Source: Carettochelys insculpta (Eukaryota; Chordata; Testudines; Carettochelyidae). From it: 64,000 nucleotides of DNA. Of the stretch, positions 36,975-48,506 are shown in pieces; within the stretch, counting starts at the first letter, position 1, and each line of letters begins with the position of its first letter. A model generated the notes under the pieces. It was given only the letters and a program-made list of their open reading frames with translations, ran no database searches and was not told the DNA's origin. The DNA lies in the NCBI RefSeq assembly GCF_033958435.1, contig NC_134142.1, forward strand, positions 102,123,001 through 102,187,000, in the 5' to 3' direction. Both the position numbers and the translations under genes were made by a program.

Positions 36975-37740
36975 ATGGGGCAATGGGATGACCAGCAGTG
37001 GCTCCAATACTTCTGCATGTGGAAGGACACCTTCCTCGAGTTCTGTGTCTGGCTTGCCCTGCTCTCATGGAGAAGTGGGTTGCAGTCACCATCTGGAAGC
37101 TCGCCATCCCCACCAGCTACTGCTCCGTGGGAAACCAGTTTGGTGTGGGGAAGTCCACCATCGAGGCCCCTCCTCATGGAGGTAAGGCACTCTTGGGCTG
37201 CAAACCCTGCATGGGGGGTGGTGTTGTGTGAAAGGGGGATCCTTGGCAAACGGGGTCAGGCATGCAAGCATTGGGGTTGTGGGGAGAAGCCCCATTCCCA
37301 GGGCCTGTGCCATCTGACCCTTGCACAGACCTGCTACTGGGGCAGTGGCTTCACAGGTGGTGCTCCTAGAGAGTTTGGGGGGAGAGAATGGCAGGGGGCA
37401 GGGGACCCCCAGCGGGGCAAGGGGACTCTTTCCCTTAGTCCCTGACATGTGTTTGGTCCCCGCCTTTGCAGGTCGTGATGGCCATCAACACCATCCTGCT
37501 GTGGAGGATCATCTGTCTGGCAGACGTGGATGCAGTTGTGGCTGGATTCACTGCCTTGGGGTTCCTGTACTGCTTTGTGGCTATCGACAGGACCCACATC
37601 ACAACAGAAAGGGATACTGCAGGCCCTGGTGGTGCAGGCCCTGGTTGTCCACTGTGGACACATCACAGATGTTTATCTTGGGTGGTGGGGCTGGGCACAT
37701 GACCTGTGGGTGTTCTTCAAATCCACCAGTGCCTGAAGAT
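36975..37740 (+). pseudogene. Harbinger-type transposase (DDE), degraded, with intron
   Basis: Readable blocks are 'FCVWLALLSW', 'TIWKLAIPTSYCSVGNQFGV' followed by 'GKSTIEA' (the helix-turn-helix-like region of these transposases), then 'VMAINTILLWRIICLADVDA' and 'FVAIDRTHIT', matching the first catalytic Asp block AIDGTHI with Gly changed to Arg. Later text gives 'TDVYLGWWGWAHD', the second catalytic block, degraded. The two halves are separated by 37182-37471, which begins GTAAGG and ends CTTTGCAG. Joining them restores the family's order, so this looks like a true transposon intron. A one-base insertion just before it disrupts the frame. Confidence 0.8.
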
Positions 37741-38026
37741 GGAGGTGGGCACATTTTGTCCTCCACCATGAGCTGACAGTTGAGGATACTCGAGGGCTAC
37801 CTGGTTGGCTCAGGTGGCGTGCACTACCTTGCACATGGTTCTACATGTTGGGACCACAGCACGGTGTCTCACCTGAGATGGCCGGGCAACACTTATAGCA
37901 CGCCCTGTCTGCACCCACCTCGTGTGCCCTGGGGTGCGTGATGCGCAGGCTTACCGAAGGCACCCCCATCCATCTCCGACAGTGTCCTGGTGGTGGCCTG
38001 GCTGGCAGGAACTGACTGCAGGATGA

Positions 38027-38460
38027 TCATGAGGGTGCTGCTGCTGGCCTCAGACTCTGTCTCTGTCTCTGGTGGGATTGGGTCTTGGAGTGCTGCTCCT
38101 CCTCCTCCGGAGGCTCTGACGGCGCTGGGGGTGGGGGGCTTCCAGCACTGTTGACCTGGCTTGTCAGAAGTGATGCATCATCGCCTCCCTCCCCTACCTC
38201 CATGAATCCGGTGCAGCTCTCTGTAGTAGGGGCAGGTGGCTGGTCATGCCCTGGACTATAGCTCTGCTGGAGCTCATTAACTTTTGTCCATATCTGCTCC
38301 ATGTGCTGGGTGGGGTGGCCCTGTTCTGAGTGCGCGATGGCCATCTGGGCATAGGCGGGGGTATTGCACCGCTTAGCCTTGAGATCGAGGATAGTCTCCT
38401 CCTTGTCCACAGGTCCAACAGGGCCTGGACCTTGGGCCTGATGCTTGGTGGCCCAGGGTG
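38027..38460 (-). pseudogene. Myb/SANT-like DNA-binding gene of the Harbinger element
   Basis: On the - strand, one frame gives 'KVQALLDLW' and, after a shift, the next gives 'LKAKRCNTPAYAQMAIAHS' and 'HPTQHMEQIWTKVNELQQSY'. This is the Trp/Leu-rich helix pattern of Myb/SANT-like proteins that accompany Harbinger transposases and carry them to DNA and the nucleus (family knowledge). A Pro/Ser/Glu-rich tail follows. Tail-to-tail orientation with the transposase is clear. The same domain occurs at 47874-48110. Confidence 0.75.
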
Positions 38461-39954
38461 GGTCCTGTTACCTTCTCAGGTCCAGGGGATCTTGGGGTGC
38501 CTGGCTGTCTGCCATCTGGGAAGGTTTGGTCTTGGAGAGTGGCTGTGAGGGTGTGGGGGACTGCAGTCTTGTAGCCCTGCTGCTTCAATACTCTCAGCTT
38601 CCCGCCACAGTTTCCCAGGTTCTTTGTGGCTTTAAGAATGGCCAGAGGAGGGCACCATAAATCACTGATTGCACTGGAAAGGGTGCCCCCCGGGGCACCT
38701 GCATGGAACTTGGAGGCCTTTTCTGTCAACAGAAGGCCCCCCCGGAATGTCCAGACTGGCTTTCTGTTGACAGATCTCTGTTGACTGAGGCATTATGCCT
38801 CATGGGGAGTGGGATAAGATAGTCGACAAAAGTGCTGTGTTCTGTCAGTTTACTGTTGACAGAATGCTTTGTGAATCTGGATGCTCCCCAGGTTTTTTTG
38901 ACAAAAACACCAATTTTGTCAACAAAACCCTCTAGTGTAGACATAGCCTGAGACAAATTACATTATTGTTCTAAGAAAAATGTCTGGACTATACAGTGAA
39001 ATTAACTGTAAACAAAGTGCTGATTAAGCATTTAGTAAACTACCTAGAAAAATCCATATGTAGGCTGTCTTGACCCAATTCAGTAAGGCACATGCTGACG
39101 TTTTTTTGCTAATGGCTAATTTGTTGAATCACATCCTGAACAAAGATGGACTTTTGCTGAATCAAAGCTCTGAATAGAAGTGGCCTAAATTTCTGAAGTG
39201 CTGAGTTCTCACAAGTTGCCTTGAAGTCAAGAATTGTTGAATTCAGCACATTTGAAAATCAGGCTTTTGATTCAGGATTTTTACTTTAGGCGCCCAGATT
39301 TGAATGTGTCAGTTTGTTCCCCCGCTCCCATCTTTGTCAATTGTAGTAATCTTAAGTGTTTTAATAGTACATAATAATAATGATATGCTCTAATAAGAAT
39401 AGATAAAAATTCACACAAATGTACTTTTTAAGTTGTCTGTCTTTGTTTTCAGGCCATTTTTATTTATGTACAGAGTTTCTTTTTGAACTATTGTTCTTGC
39501 AGTACTTAATGCATAGATTGGGGACTTATTCATCACAGATCACAGTCTCCTCACTAATATTGAATGTTCTAAAATTGTACAGCTGGAAGCTTTAAAAGCT
39601 TTTTTAGGAAAAGTGTGTATTAAATATAATATGAAAAGAATGAAATGAAAAAAGCACTTAGAATGCCAGAAGAAAATCCATAATTTGGCATATATTAATA
39701 TAAATGGGTCTGTTTTAAAGAAGCACTTCAAAATTGATGGATGTAAACTAAATATCATCTTAAATCAGTCATATCTGAACAAACCGTCAGTGACTTGTTT
39801 TCCAGCGTTTGTGTAAGTAGGGGGACAAAACAGGAAATGTATTTTAGCAGACAGCTAAATTACATTCAGTCTCAATTATTCCCTCACTACTTAAATAGTA
39901 TAGAGTGTAGATAATATTGTAGACTAATGCAATAATTATAGTACTAGAAATATA

Positions 39955-40045
39955 TATGGTAAACCTATAGCTGACTATTTATTGTAGTAATAATTAGTAA
40001 TAAAAATTGTAGCTATGGTAAACCTACAGCTGACTATTTAGCCAC
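39955..40045 (+). repeat. Two-copy local duplication
   Basis: 'atggtaaacctatagctgac' near 39956 is repeated as 'atggtaaacctacagctgac' near 40015, about 59 bases apart, both followed by 'tattta'. A recent short tandem duplication in intron DNA. Confidence 0.75.
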
Positions 40046-42198
40046 TAGTATATAAGTAATATCCAATTATAGGCTCGCCTGGAGATATGTGGTGCTTGAA
40101 AATAAATGAGGGAATTAGGATAAAATGGCAATCATCTTCTAAAATATAAGAAACCCTTTATATTCTCCTTTGTATTACTTAATTCAGTGTCAGATTCACA
40201 GAATATTCCTTTAATTCAAACAATATTTCATCAATTGAAGATACATTTTCTTGTTCTCAGGCATAATTATTACAGATAGTTGTTTATTTTATTTATGACA
40301 TGCATTTGTATGCTGGCCATCACCTTAGCACAGGGCCAGACAAGATCTTGCCCATGGGCTAGATCCAGCCTGCCAAACCTTTTAATCCAGTCTTTTGATC
40401 AGCCCGTATGGCTGGAGAGTTGGGAGAGCTTCAGGTGCTGCCTGTCTTTCCACTTCTATTGGGCAGAAACCAGGGGCTGGAGCAGCGCACCACAGTTTCT
40501 TAGCTCCCAGTGGCCCGTATCTGCTCAGTAGGAGCTGAGAGGTTTTGCTGAGGCTGGGGCAGCATTTGAATCCCTCCTCGGTGCAGAGAGCCACATGGAA
40601 CAGCCAGTGGGCTAAGGTTGTTGTCAGGCAGGGAAGCCGGCCTGAGAGTGCTGCTCTTCAGGAGCTGCTTAGACAAGCAACTCCCACCCAGAGCCTGCCA
40701 CTGGCTCCACACCCCAAGTTCCTCCAAAATGCTGCATCCATTCCTATACCCCTCCGACCTCTCAGAACCCTCTGCTGCACACATGCCCACTTCTGGACTC
40801 TGCACCCCAACCCCTGCCCCATGTTACCACCCAGATCTTCTGCATCCTTCTTCCCCCTGTCTCAGGTCACAACTTCCTCTCAGTCCCTGCACCTGCTCCT
40901 ACATCCCTACCACAGGGGAGAATCCTCTCCTGCACCCATGCCCCTCCCAGACCCTGCCCCTCAATACCCTATGCAAGGTCAACCTCCTCCTTCACTGAAA
41001 CTCCCTTTCAGATCCCACAGCCTGTCCTGCACTCCAGTGTCCTACTCTGAGCTCCGTTCTGCACCCAACCTACATTCCAGACCCTTCACCCCACAGAGAA
41101 AAGTGCGGTCCTTGACCACCCAACAAAATTTTGGAGTGGCATATATCATAACTTATTGCCCACCCCTGCCTCGTTATATGAGTAAAATGCATTCTCTCTA
41201 GAGTTATCACTTGAAGCTGTTTCTATAGATAGGTCTATGACCAGGAAAGTCAAGGGCACTTGTTGCATCATTCATCCAAAAGCTGATATTTATACTTACT
41301 CTATTTATATTCTGTTATTATTAGTTAGTCACCAGCTTTAGGTGAAGATTTTTTTGTTCCCAACTCATGATCTAACTACAATTAAACTTCTTTGATTAAG
41401 AGTGTGTGGCCTCTTCGTTCAGATCACAGTTTAGTAAAGCATATGTGAGTATTATGGTTAACATCAATGCATGTCTAAAGCTATGTATTTAAGTGCTTTG
41501 TATAATGGGCCTTAGTCATTAATTTTGGGTAATGGCTGTAATTCTTACCTCCACGAAAGATTTAAATATGTAATTTCTATGGAATGCCTGTACTCTACCA
41601 TCCAAGAATCTGAAAGATTGAGATTCAATCTGCTAGGATCTAGAACTGGACAGAAAATGGTTTGCTCATCCCAGTAACTTTTTTGAGATTTCTTGAAGGA
41701 GACCAAGGACTTTGAAATTTTTGAAAAAAAGCAGAATGAGCCCTCTCAGAATTCACTGATTCAGACAAGGAACTTCAGCATGGATCTCTCACATCCTAAG
41801 TGTGTGCCTTATCCGCCTGATTATTTGGTTTTCTGATGTGGGTCTCTCTGTCTCTCCTATTCAAGCTGTTCTACTTTGTTTAACTAATTAAACTCCAGTT
41901 TACTACATCCAAGATGACTGCTCTAACCAGAACAGCCAAGAGATTCAGACTAGGGACTTGAATCTGGGTCCCATGTGAGTGCCTGAGCCATTTTGTTTCC
42001 CCCCACCCCCATCCTCAACTTTCCTTTTGGTTTTTGACTAGAAAATTCATCCTTATAAAACCATGTCCTATTGAAAGTTTTATCAAAATTCTTACATTCC
42101 CACAAAAGGTTCTCATTTTTACACATCTGTATTTTCTGACAGAAACTTGGTTAGTTGAAAATTTTCTGACCAGCTTCACTGTCAACTATAGTATGAGA

Positions 42199-42234
<36 letters not shown>
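42199..42234 (+). repeat. (GT)n(GA)n microsatellite
   Basis: About nine GT units followed directly by about ten GA units, likely length-polymorphic. The short Arg/Glu-rich frame it creates is not a gene. Confidence 0.95.
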
Positions 42235-42235
<1 letters not shown>

Positions 42236-42731
42236 TCAAAAACACACATTAAAATTGGTAGTGTAGGACCATATAATATTTCAGTCATATATTGGCACTC
42301 ATCTGGACAGATTAGTAAATTATGTGTGAAGACGTTATTAAATGTGGTTGTGATCAAGTTTTTCAGCAACTGCCTGCACAGTTAAGTCCCCCTTCAAGAG
42401 GGACAAATCTGCTTTTAATGGAATAGTTCCATTTATATTAAGGCAGAATAAAGCCCGTTGGATAGAAGCAATAGAGACCTGCAAATGAAAAAAGTTATTT
42501 CTGGTTTTTACATCATTCTTTATAGATATGTTTGCACCTTCAGTTTATTTGCTGTTAATCTTAGGTTTTGAGGAATCCTGTAATTTCTTTTAAATTGCAT
42601 TTTATAAATCTTGTCCATCTTTTAAAATTTTGTACGTTGCGATTTAGTGTATTGTATATCTGAAACGGTGTAAGAATTTTTAAAATAGTGAATTCTAGTT
42701 TAACTTCATGCTTCACTTTTTTTGTATAAAG

Positions 42732-42848
42732 AAGCCAAAATCAGAGCTAACAGAATCTTATAGAAAAATGCTCACCCAGCCAGCTCGCAACAGTAGTGCA
42801 GAAAGCAAAGTTCGTCACACACGAATAGATGATGGAGCTGCTATTCAG
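42732..42848 (+). CDS. STK33: STK33 exon, linker before the kinase domain
   Basis: Thirty-nine codons, phase 0 at both ends: acceptor 'gtataaag', donor CAG|GTATGT. Predicted residues 71-109 begin KKPKSELTESYRKML and finish 'HTRIDDGAAIQ'. The 'R-I-(D/E)-(D/N)-G-A-A-I' ending matches what is known of the segment just before the STK33 kinase domain. The exon is basic and Ser-rich, with no membrane or signal segment. Kinase homology starts in the next exon. Confidence 0.9.
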
Positions 42849-44454
42849 GTATGTGACCAATTTATCATTTAGTAATATACTGTGCATCCTGAGGATTTAC
42901 AGTTCTGCCTCAGTAGATAAAGATACATAGCTTTGTTTATATAACATTGAATTGTTTCAGGGAATCTGAGCTTCTGTGTCCCACCCCCCACATAACAATT
43001 TGATTTTTTCAGCACTTCCTAAAATGGATTACAACTGTTTTTCAGTCAAAGGAACTTGAGTAGGGTGACCATCTGTCCCATATTGGGCAGAATGGTCCCA
43101 TATTTGGGACGCTAAAAAGGCGCAAATACCAGAAAGTCACTGTCCTCCTGTTTAAATGACAGGATAACACGTTTTAACAAGTACCAAAATAGAAGGGTGT
43201 ATTCAAGCTATTTTTCTTGTTAATTTATCTGAGTCCCAGAAGAAGAGTGCATCTAGTGAGACATCTCATAATATGTAACTTCAAAATTCTTGGTTAATAA
43301 AGATTTGTTTTCCTCCATGAATGTTTCTTCAAAGGTGCAAAAGCCAGTGCTTTAAAATAACCTGCTCTATGTGGGCCAAGTGCAGCACTTCATTTGCAGT
43401 CTACCCTGTGACTCAGGACATTAATTTGTTAGAACGGTGAAATTACTCTTTCCTGAGAGAACATTCCTCCCCTCCCCCTATGCTGACGCATAAAAAAGAG
43501 CAGACTCAAATTAACAGTTCATTGATTGAGGCTGTATGCCAGTGCATAAAAGCTAACCAAAAGATCCATCCATAGGTGAGGTGAGATGTCTGTAAAGGGT
43601 TCACAACAAACATTTGTTGTTTTCTCTTATATTTGCTAGGGTTGCTGTTTGGAAATGTGTTTAAATTAACATGACAAAATCTTAGTACATTGGAAATATC
43701 TTAGAATCGTGTCTTTAGAGTAGAAAGAAAACTGGAGCACAAACCAAGTAGTTTCCTTCGCTAGTCACCTTTAAAGGTACTAAGCTTTTGTTTAAATGAG
43801 AGAAAAATGGTTTAAATCTCAAATAATTAAGAACTTGATCCTTTCACCATTGAAGTCAGTTGAATGGCTGTCAGCAACTGCAGTAGGATTCAGTCAGCAC
43901 CTATCATGTACGTACAGATCTACAATCACAGTTACACAGGAACCTTAAGTTTGTCTCTTGTTAGATAGTATAGAAGAATAGTGATTTAAATGTATTTTGT
44001 TTTGCAACATATATGATTGCTGCTGTTCTACGACTGAATTACCATTAACATGCTAGGAGTCCTCCGTGTTAGAACTACATGTTTATGGTTTAACCTACAT
44101 TGTCTTTTATTCATTTGGACCTGAAGTCAGCACTCTGTTTTGCACAATAATAAATAGATGATGAAGCAAAATTCTTTATTGATATGCCCACAGAATTTTC
44201 AGATGAAAAATTATTATTGAAATCTGCGTAACTCATCACACGTTTAATATCTTATATCAACTGTCACGGAATATTGAGACAAGTGTTGCCTTAAAAATTA
44301 ATGTAACCTTTAATCTTAGTGTACCTGGATAGTTTATCATTTTAAAAGAGATCTTTTAAACATTCCAAACCAGATACCTTTAACAATGACAACTATATTC
44401 TGCCAGCAAAGATTTTAAAATTAAAATCCCTTTTTCTGGTCTCTCTTTCCTTAG
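42849..44454. other. STK33 intron
   Basis: An AT-rich 1.6-kb intron that contains one dispersed repeat (43057-43160) and no coding signal. Confidence 0.7.
43057..43160 (+). repeat. Dispersed repeat, GGGTGACCATCTGTCCCA type
   Basis: It begins gggtgaccatctgtcccat and continues with paired 'tcccatatt...gggac' phrases. The reverse complement of a related copy is at 1030-1135. Confidence 0.55.
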
Positions 44455-44580
<126 letters not shown>

Positions 44581-44999
44581 TAGATATGTGATTTATTTTA
44601 AACCTTTCTTTCTTTTCTTTTGATTTTTTTTTTTTTCTTATCCAGGCTGTTTCTGAAATATTTGTGCATCTTCTCATTCTCTTTGTATATCCAAAACTCC
44701 CATTGCAATCATTGCATATTGTGTCACTGTACTCCATAATCTTCATAGTGATGTTAGTATTGATATAATCATGTCATAATTATGTTGTATTTTATGCAAG
44801 CTACATCTCGTGAGTTGTCATTGGAAAAGTTGCAATTTGCTGAATAGGGTTATCCTGTTTGTATCCATGTATCATTTTGTATCTGAGAGTAAGAATATTG
44901 GCTGTGCATTTGTATCCCAAATGTGTTTACACCTGGGAAATACCCAGTAGACAAGATGATTTCAGCCTTGGTAGTGGGTAGGCAAGGGTCCTTGGAGGG

Positions 45000-46560
45000 A
45001 ACAGTAGACAGCAGCATATGTGCTAAGGTTGGCATGTACGCCTCTTTCCAGCGGCATTCCAGGGAAGCCAAACACATCTGCTTCTCCCCCCATGCAGTGG
45101 GGGAGCAGAGAGAGAACGCCAAGCCCCAACCCCAAGCCAGCGGAGGGGCACACACAGCACCTATGGCTCTAGCACCTGGCTTCCTGCCTGCTCCATGTGG
45201 AGCAGAGTCCCCACCCGTGCTCTGGCCTGCGAAACTTTGGTGAGAGGCACAGGATGGGGGGCACCTGGGAGATGGCTGAGCATCTGGTGGCAGGGTGAGG
45301 TAGTTGTGGGGCTGCTGGCAAGGCTCCCTGTCTCAGCCAGCTCCCCAGCCTTGGGCTATGGTCTCCTCCAGCCTGGCTACAGTCTGCGGGGCTGCCCACA
45401 GGGCTCCATGCTCCAGCTGGCTCTTGGCCCCGGCCCTACGGGTCTTCTCCAGCCCCAGCCTGGGTCCCTGGAGCTGCTGGCAGGGCTCCATGCACCAACC
45501 AGCTCATGGCCCTGGCCGTGGCCCTGCAAGTTGGCCCCATCCCAGCTGGGGCCTTTGAGCTGTCATCGTGTCTCTGTGCTTCAGCCAGCTCTCCGTCCCT
45601 GGAGCACAGCCTCCTTCAGCCGGGCTGGGTGCCCTTGGGGCTGGGACCTTGCTGAGGCCCCCTGGCTGCAGGGCTACTGGTGAGGTGCCCCAGCTGGTCT
45701 CTCAAGGGCTGCAGATCTCACTTGGGGTTCCCCGGCTGTGGGGGTGCCGGTGAGGCACTGCAAGGCTGCCAGCCAACTGCCGTCACCCCAGCTAGGGTTC
45801 CTCTGGCTGCGGGGCTGCCGGCGAGGTGCTGCAGTCCCTGTTGGCCTTCCCACTGCAGGACTCACAGCTAGGGCCAGGCTCCCCACAGAGGGCTCCCCAA
45901 CCCCAGCTGGGCTCCTGTTAGTGGGACTCCCCAACCTGGCTCTCTGCCCTGGGGCTGCCCCTGGAGTTCTTCAGAGTGGGCTGTCAGGGGGTCTCCTTGC
46001 CACTAGCAGGGCTCTGCTGTGCTCTGCACAGCTGGAGCTCTCTGGTCCAGGTGCCTTCTGGTCCTGCAACATCCATTGTCTTGCCAAAAGAGGGATGTTA
46101 CTGGAGGAGAGAGTGCAGGACCATAGAGTTTTAACCTGTACTTTAACATCGTTCCATATGTTTCACACTTTCTTCCTGTTTGCAGCCTCAGTCCAGTTGG
46201 CAAACAGTAAGAGAGAAAGTGAGGGGGTTGGGACTGGCCAACGAGGGACCCTGGTGGGGTGGGACGGAGTGGGGTGGGGGCTGGCTCAGCAACTGTACAT
46301 AGGCTCTGGGCTTGCACTGCCTCCCCTCGTTCCTGCCCTGCCTCCCCCTCCTGAAGTCTGAGGTTTGGGTGTGTTTTGCATCTGCCTCCCCCTGTACGGA
46401 CAGGTGGGTGTGTCTTGCATCCACCCCAACATTCCTTCTGCACAGATAGGTAGGGTCGGGGATGTCTCTTGTCCCCCTCTTCTCCCATGGACGGATAGGT
46501 GGCAGTCTGTGAGGTGGGCTGGGGCATGTCACATTCTCCAGCCTGACAAGGGATGTTTCC
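45000..46560. repeat. GC-rich degenerate repeat block
   Basis: Phrases built on 'ctgctggcagggctcc', 'gggctgcc', 'ccagctggctc' and 'ccccagctggg' recur at irregular short spacing from 45300 to 45960. Long open frames exist in several phases on both strands at once, and none carries a conserved domain. This is probably an expanded GC-rich tandem or satellite-like insertion. Its composition contrasts sharply with the AT-rich intron. Confidence 0.6.
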
Positions 46561-46639
46561 AGGTCACAGAATCTGGGATAAGAGTGGTTCAACCTGTGTT
46601 AAAATTCCAGGCATTTTAAGATATTTAAAAAAATCGGCC

Positions 46640-46790
46640 AGACAGAAATGGTCTAAAGCTCCACGTTTGTTTGTTTATTAATGAAGCTGTCATAAATCAG
46701 ACTATTAATGTCTTTAAAAAGTATCACTCGCACTTGGACTGTACAGAGGGGTCAAAAGGTCACATTTCAGCACTCTACCTCCCCTGCCTG
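46640..46790 (-). repeat. Dispersed repeat, related to 58770-58915
   Basis: 'gactattaatgtctttaaaaagtatcac' and 'ggactgtacagaggggtcaaaaggtca' text is matched in reverse complement at 58770-58915, where the same order of phrases occurs. Two copies in opposite orientation; class unknown. Strand is arbitrary. Confidence 0.65.
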
Positions 46791-47408
46791 AAGAGAAGTT
46801 GTCTCCCACCTTGGGAGCTTTTCAGAGGATGCTACATATGGCCTCTGAGTAATGGCTGCTTTGACAACACAGGGACATGTGACTAGGTAACCTGGTGCAG
46901 GACTGTTTTGGAATGTTGGTATTTTTCCACTTTACCACCATATCCAAAAGCTATACAAGGCAGGGGCGTGACATGAATTTGCTTCTTAACTGATCCCCCA
47001 CCCCGACGTAAGAAGACTCCTAAAAACATCTAGGAAACAAAGAGTGAACTGAGAGAAGCCCTGGACCCAGGCTAACAGGATGTTTAGCCTGTGAGTGGAG
47101 TTATAGGAGATTCCAGGTTGTAATCCAGTGCAGCTTTCCCCTTAAGAATGTACAACCTGGTTGTACCATCACCTTAAGGAGTGAATCTGCTATTCATACC
47201 AATCTAGTTAGTATGTTAAGCTTGAGTTTTTTGGCTTATTTGCTTTGTAGTCTGTTTTGATCTCTTTATTTTCCTTTATAATAACTTAAAAAACTATCTT
47301 TTGTAATTGGTAAACTAGTTTTTATCTAAAATCAGGGCATGAGAATCATAACCAAAGGTGATATGTGTGCCTGAGGGGGAGCTCAAAGTGTTACGATGTA
47401 TGCTCTGA

Positions 47409-48506
47409 GGCTAAGTCTAGACTAGAGCGATCTGCCAACAGAAGTTTCTGTCAGACGATATCTTCCCACAAAGCTTCTGTCGACAGCTCATGAACAGACT
47501 GCAAGGCGTTTAGAGAGAGCCTACTTACTGGAGGGATCCTCGTCCAGCTCTGGGGATGCCCTGGAGGTGGCCTGGGTAGATAGGCCTGACTCAAGGATGA
47601 TGACGAGGGTGCTGCCTCTCACCTAGGACTTCATGTTTGCCTCTGGTTCCGGCAGGGGGTTGGATCCTTGGGTGCTGCTCTTCCTTCTCCTCCTTGGGCT
47701 CCAGCTGGCGGGGAGGGGTCATGCACCATGTCAGTGGGGGTGGCCAGAGGGGTGTGTTTCTGCCCCCAGGGCTCATGCAGCTCCCTATAGTAGGGGCAGG
47801 TCATGGGACCTGCCCTGGTGTTGCAGGCCCATGCTTAGCCCTGCCAGAACTCTTTCACCTTTGCCCACACCTGCTATATAGTATGAGTGGGGTGGCCTTG
47901 TTTTGCCAGGGTGGTTGCCAGCCAGGCATATGCAGGGGTATTGCAGCATTTGTCTTTGTGGTCAAGGAGCATCTCTTTCTCGCTGCAGAAGTCCAACAAG
48001 TCCTGGACCTGAGACCTGGTCCAGGAAGGGGGCGCGATGCTTAGTGCCCCGGGCTGGCTCATGGGACCCCTCCGGCCCAGGAGGGTCTTGTGGCTTCTGT
48101 GCGTCTGCCATGCTGCTGGCTGGTGTGGCTGTGAGCACATTGGAGGGAGCTGTGCGACACGCTGTTGCTCCAATGCTCAGCTTCCTGCAAAAGGGTTTCC
48201 CAGGCTCCTTGCAGCTTTAAGAATGGCTGGAGGCAGGGACCATGGAGCTCCGCTTGCCGTGGACTGGGTGCCCCCGGAGCATGCGCGTGGTGCCCTGGAA
48301 GCCTTTCTGTCAATAGAATGCCCCCCGGAACATCCAGACTGGCTTTCTGTTGACAGATCTCTGTTGACAGGGGTGTTCTTCATTTGGTGTGGATATGGCT
48401 GTTGACAAAAGTGCCACATTTGGTTGATTTACTGTCAACAGAACATCTTGGCAATGTGGACACTCTGAGGGTTTTGTTGACAAAAACCTCTAGTGTAGAT
48501 GTAGCC
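47409..48506 (-). mobile_element. Internally deleted Harbinger relative retaining only the Myb-like gene
   Basis: The left end GGCTAAGTCTAGACTAGAG and the right end ctctagtgtagatgtagcc match the 36377-38948 element. The direct triplet TGA flanks both sides (47406-47408 and 48507-48509). Length is 1098 bases: the transposase is missing, while a - strand Myb/SANT-like frame remains ('SWTRSQVQDLLDFCSEKEML', 'KDKCCNTPAYAWLATTLAKQ'). It would have depended on another copy's transposase. Confidence 0.85.
47874..48110 (-). pseudogene. Myb/SANT-like domain in the deleted Harbinger relative
   Basis: The - strand frame reads 'PPSWTRSQVQDLLDF' then 'CNTPAYAWLATTLAKQGHPT', with the conserved Trp and helix spacing of Myb/SANT-like proteins. 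It is more intact than the copy at 38027-38460. An in-frame stop soon follows ('THTI' then stop), truncating the domain near its third helix. Confidence 0.7.

Larger units (their letters stand above)
36377..38948 (+). mobile_element. Harbinger-type DNA transposon with transposase and Myb-like genes
   Basis: The left end GGCTATGTCTAGATTAGAG and the right end ctctagtgtagacatagcc are imperfect inverted copies, 2572 bases apart. They are flanked by the direct triplet TGA (36374-36376 and 38949-38951), and 3-bp duplications are typical of the PIF/Harbinger superfamily. Inside are a degraded transposase (+) and a Myb/SANT-like gene (-) facing each other. Both termini are followed inward by many TGTTGACAG-type motifs. 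It sits inside an STK33 intron. Both genes have frameshifts, so this copy is not active now. Confidence 0.9.
38949..42731. other. STK33 intron, mostly AT-rich, with a GC-rich patch
   Basis: The AT-rich parts hold a short duplication at 39955-40045. A GC-rich patch at 40320-41170 contains the longest open frame here (218 codons), but it is rich in Pro, Ser and Leu and overlaps other frames; I regard it as repeat-derived. Nothing else is supported. Confidence 0.5.

Noticed and set aside
40545..41201. 218-codon open frame on the + strand
   Set aside because: Rich in Pro, Ser, Leu and His, inside a GC-rich patch with overlapping frames on both strands. No conserved motif and no splice context.
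42160..42252. Frame containing repeated Arg-Glu
   Set aside because: Translation of a (GT)n(GA)n microsatellite.
45738..46527. Long open frames on both strands (207 and 174 codons)
   Set aside because: They overlap on opposite strands inside a degenerate GC-rich repeat, where stop codons are rare by composition.
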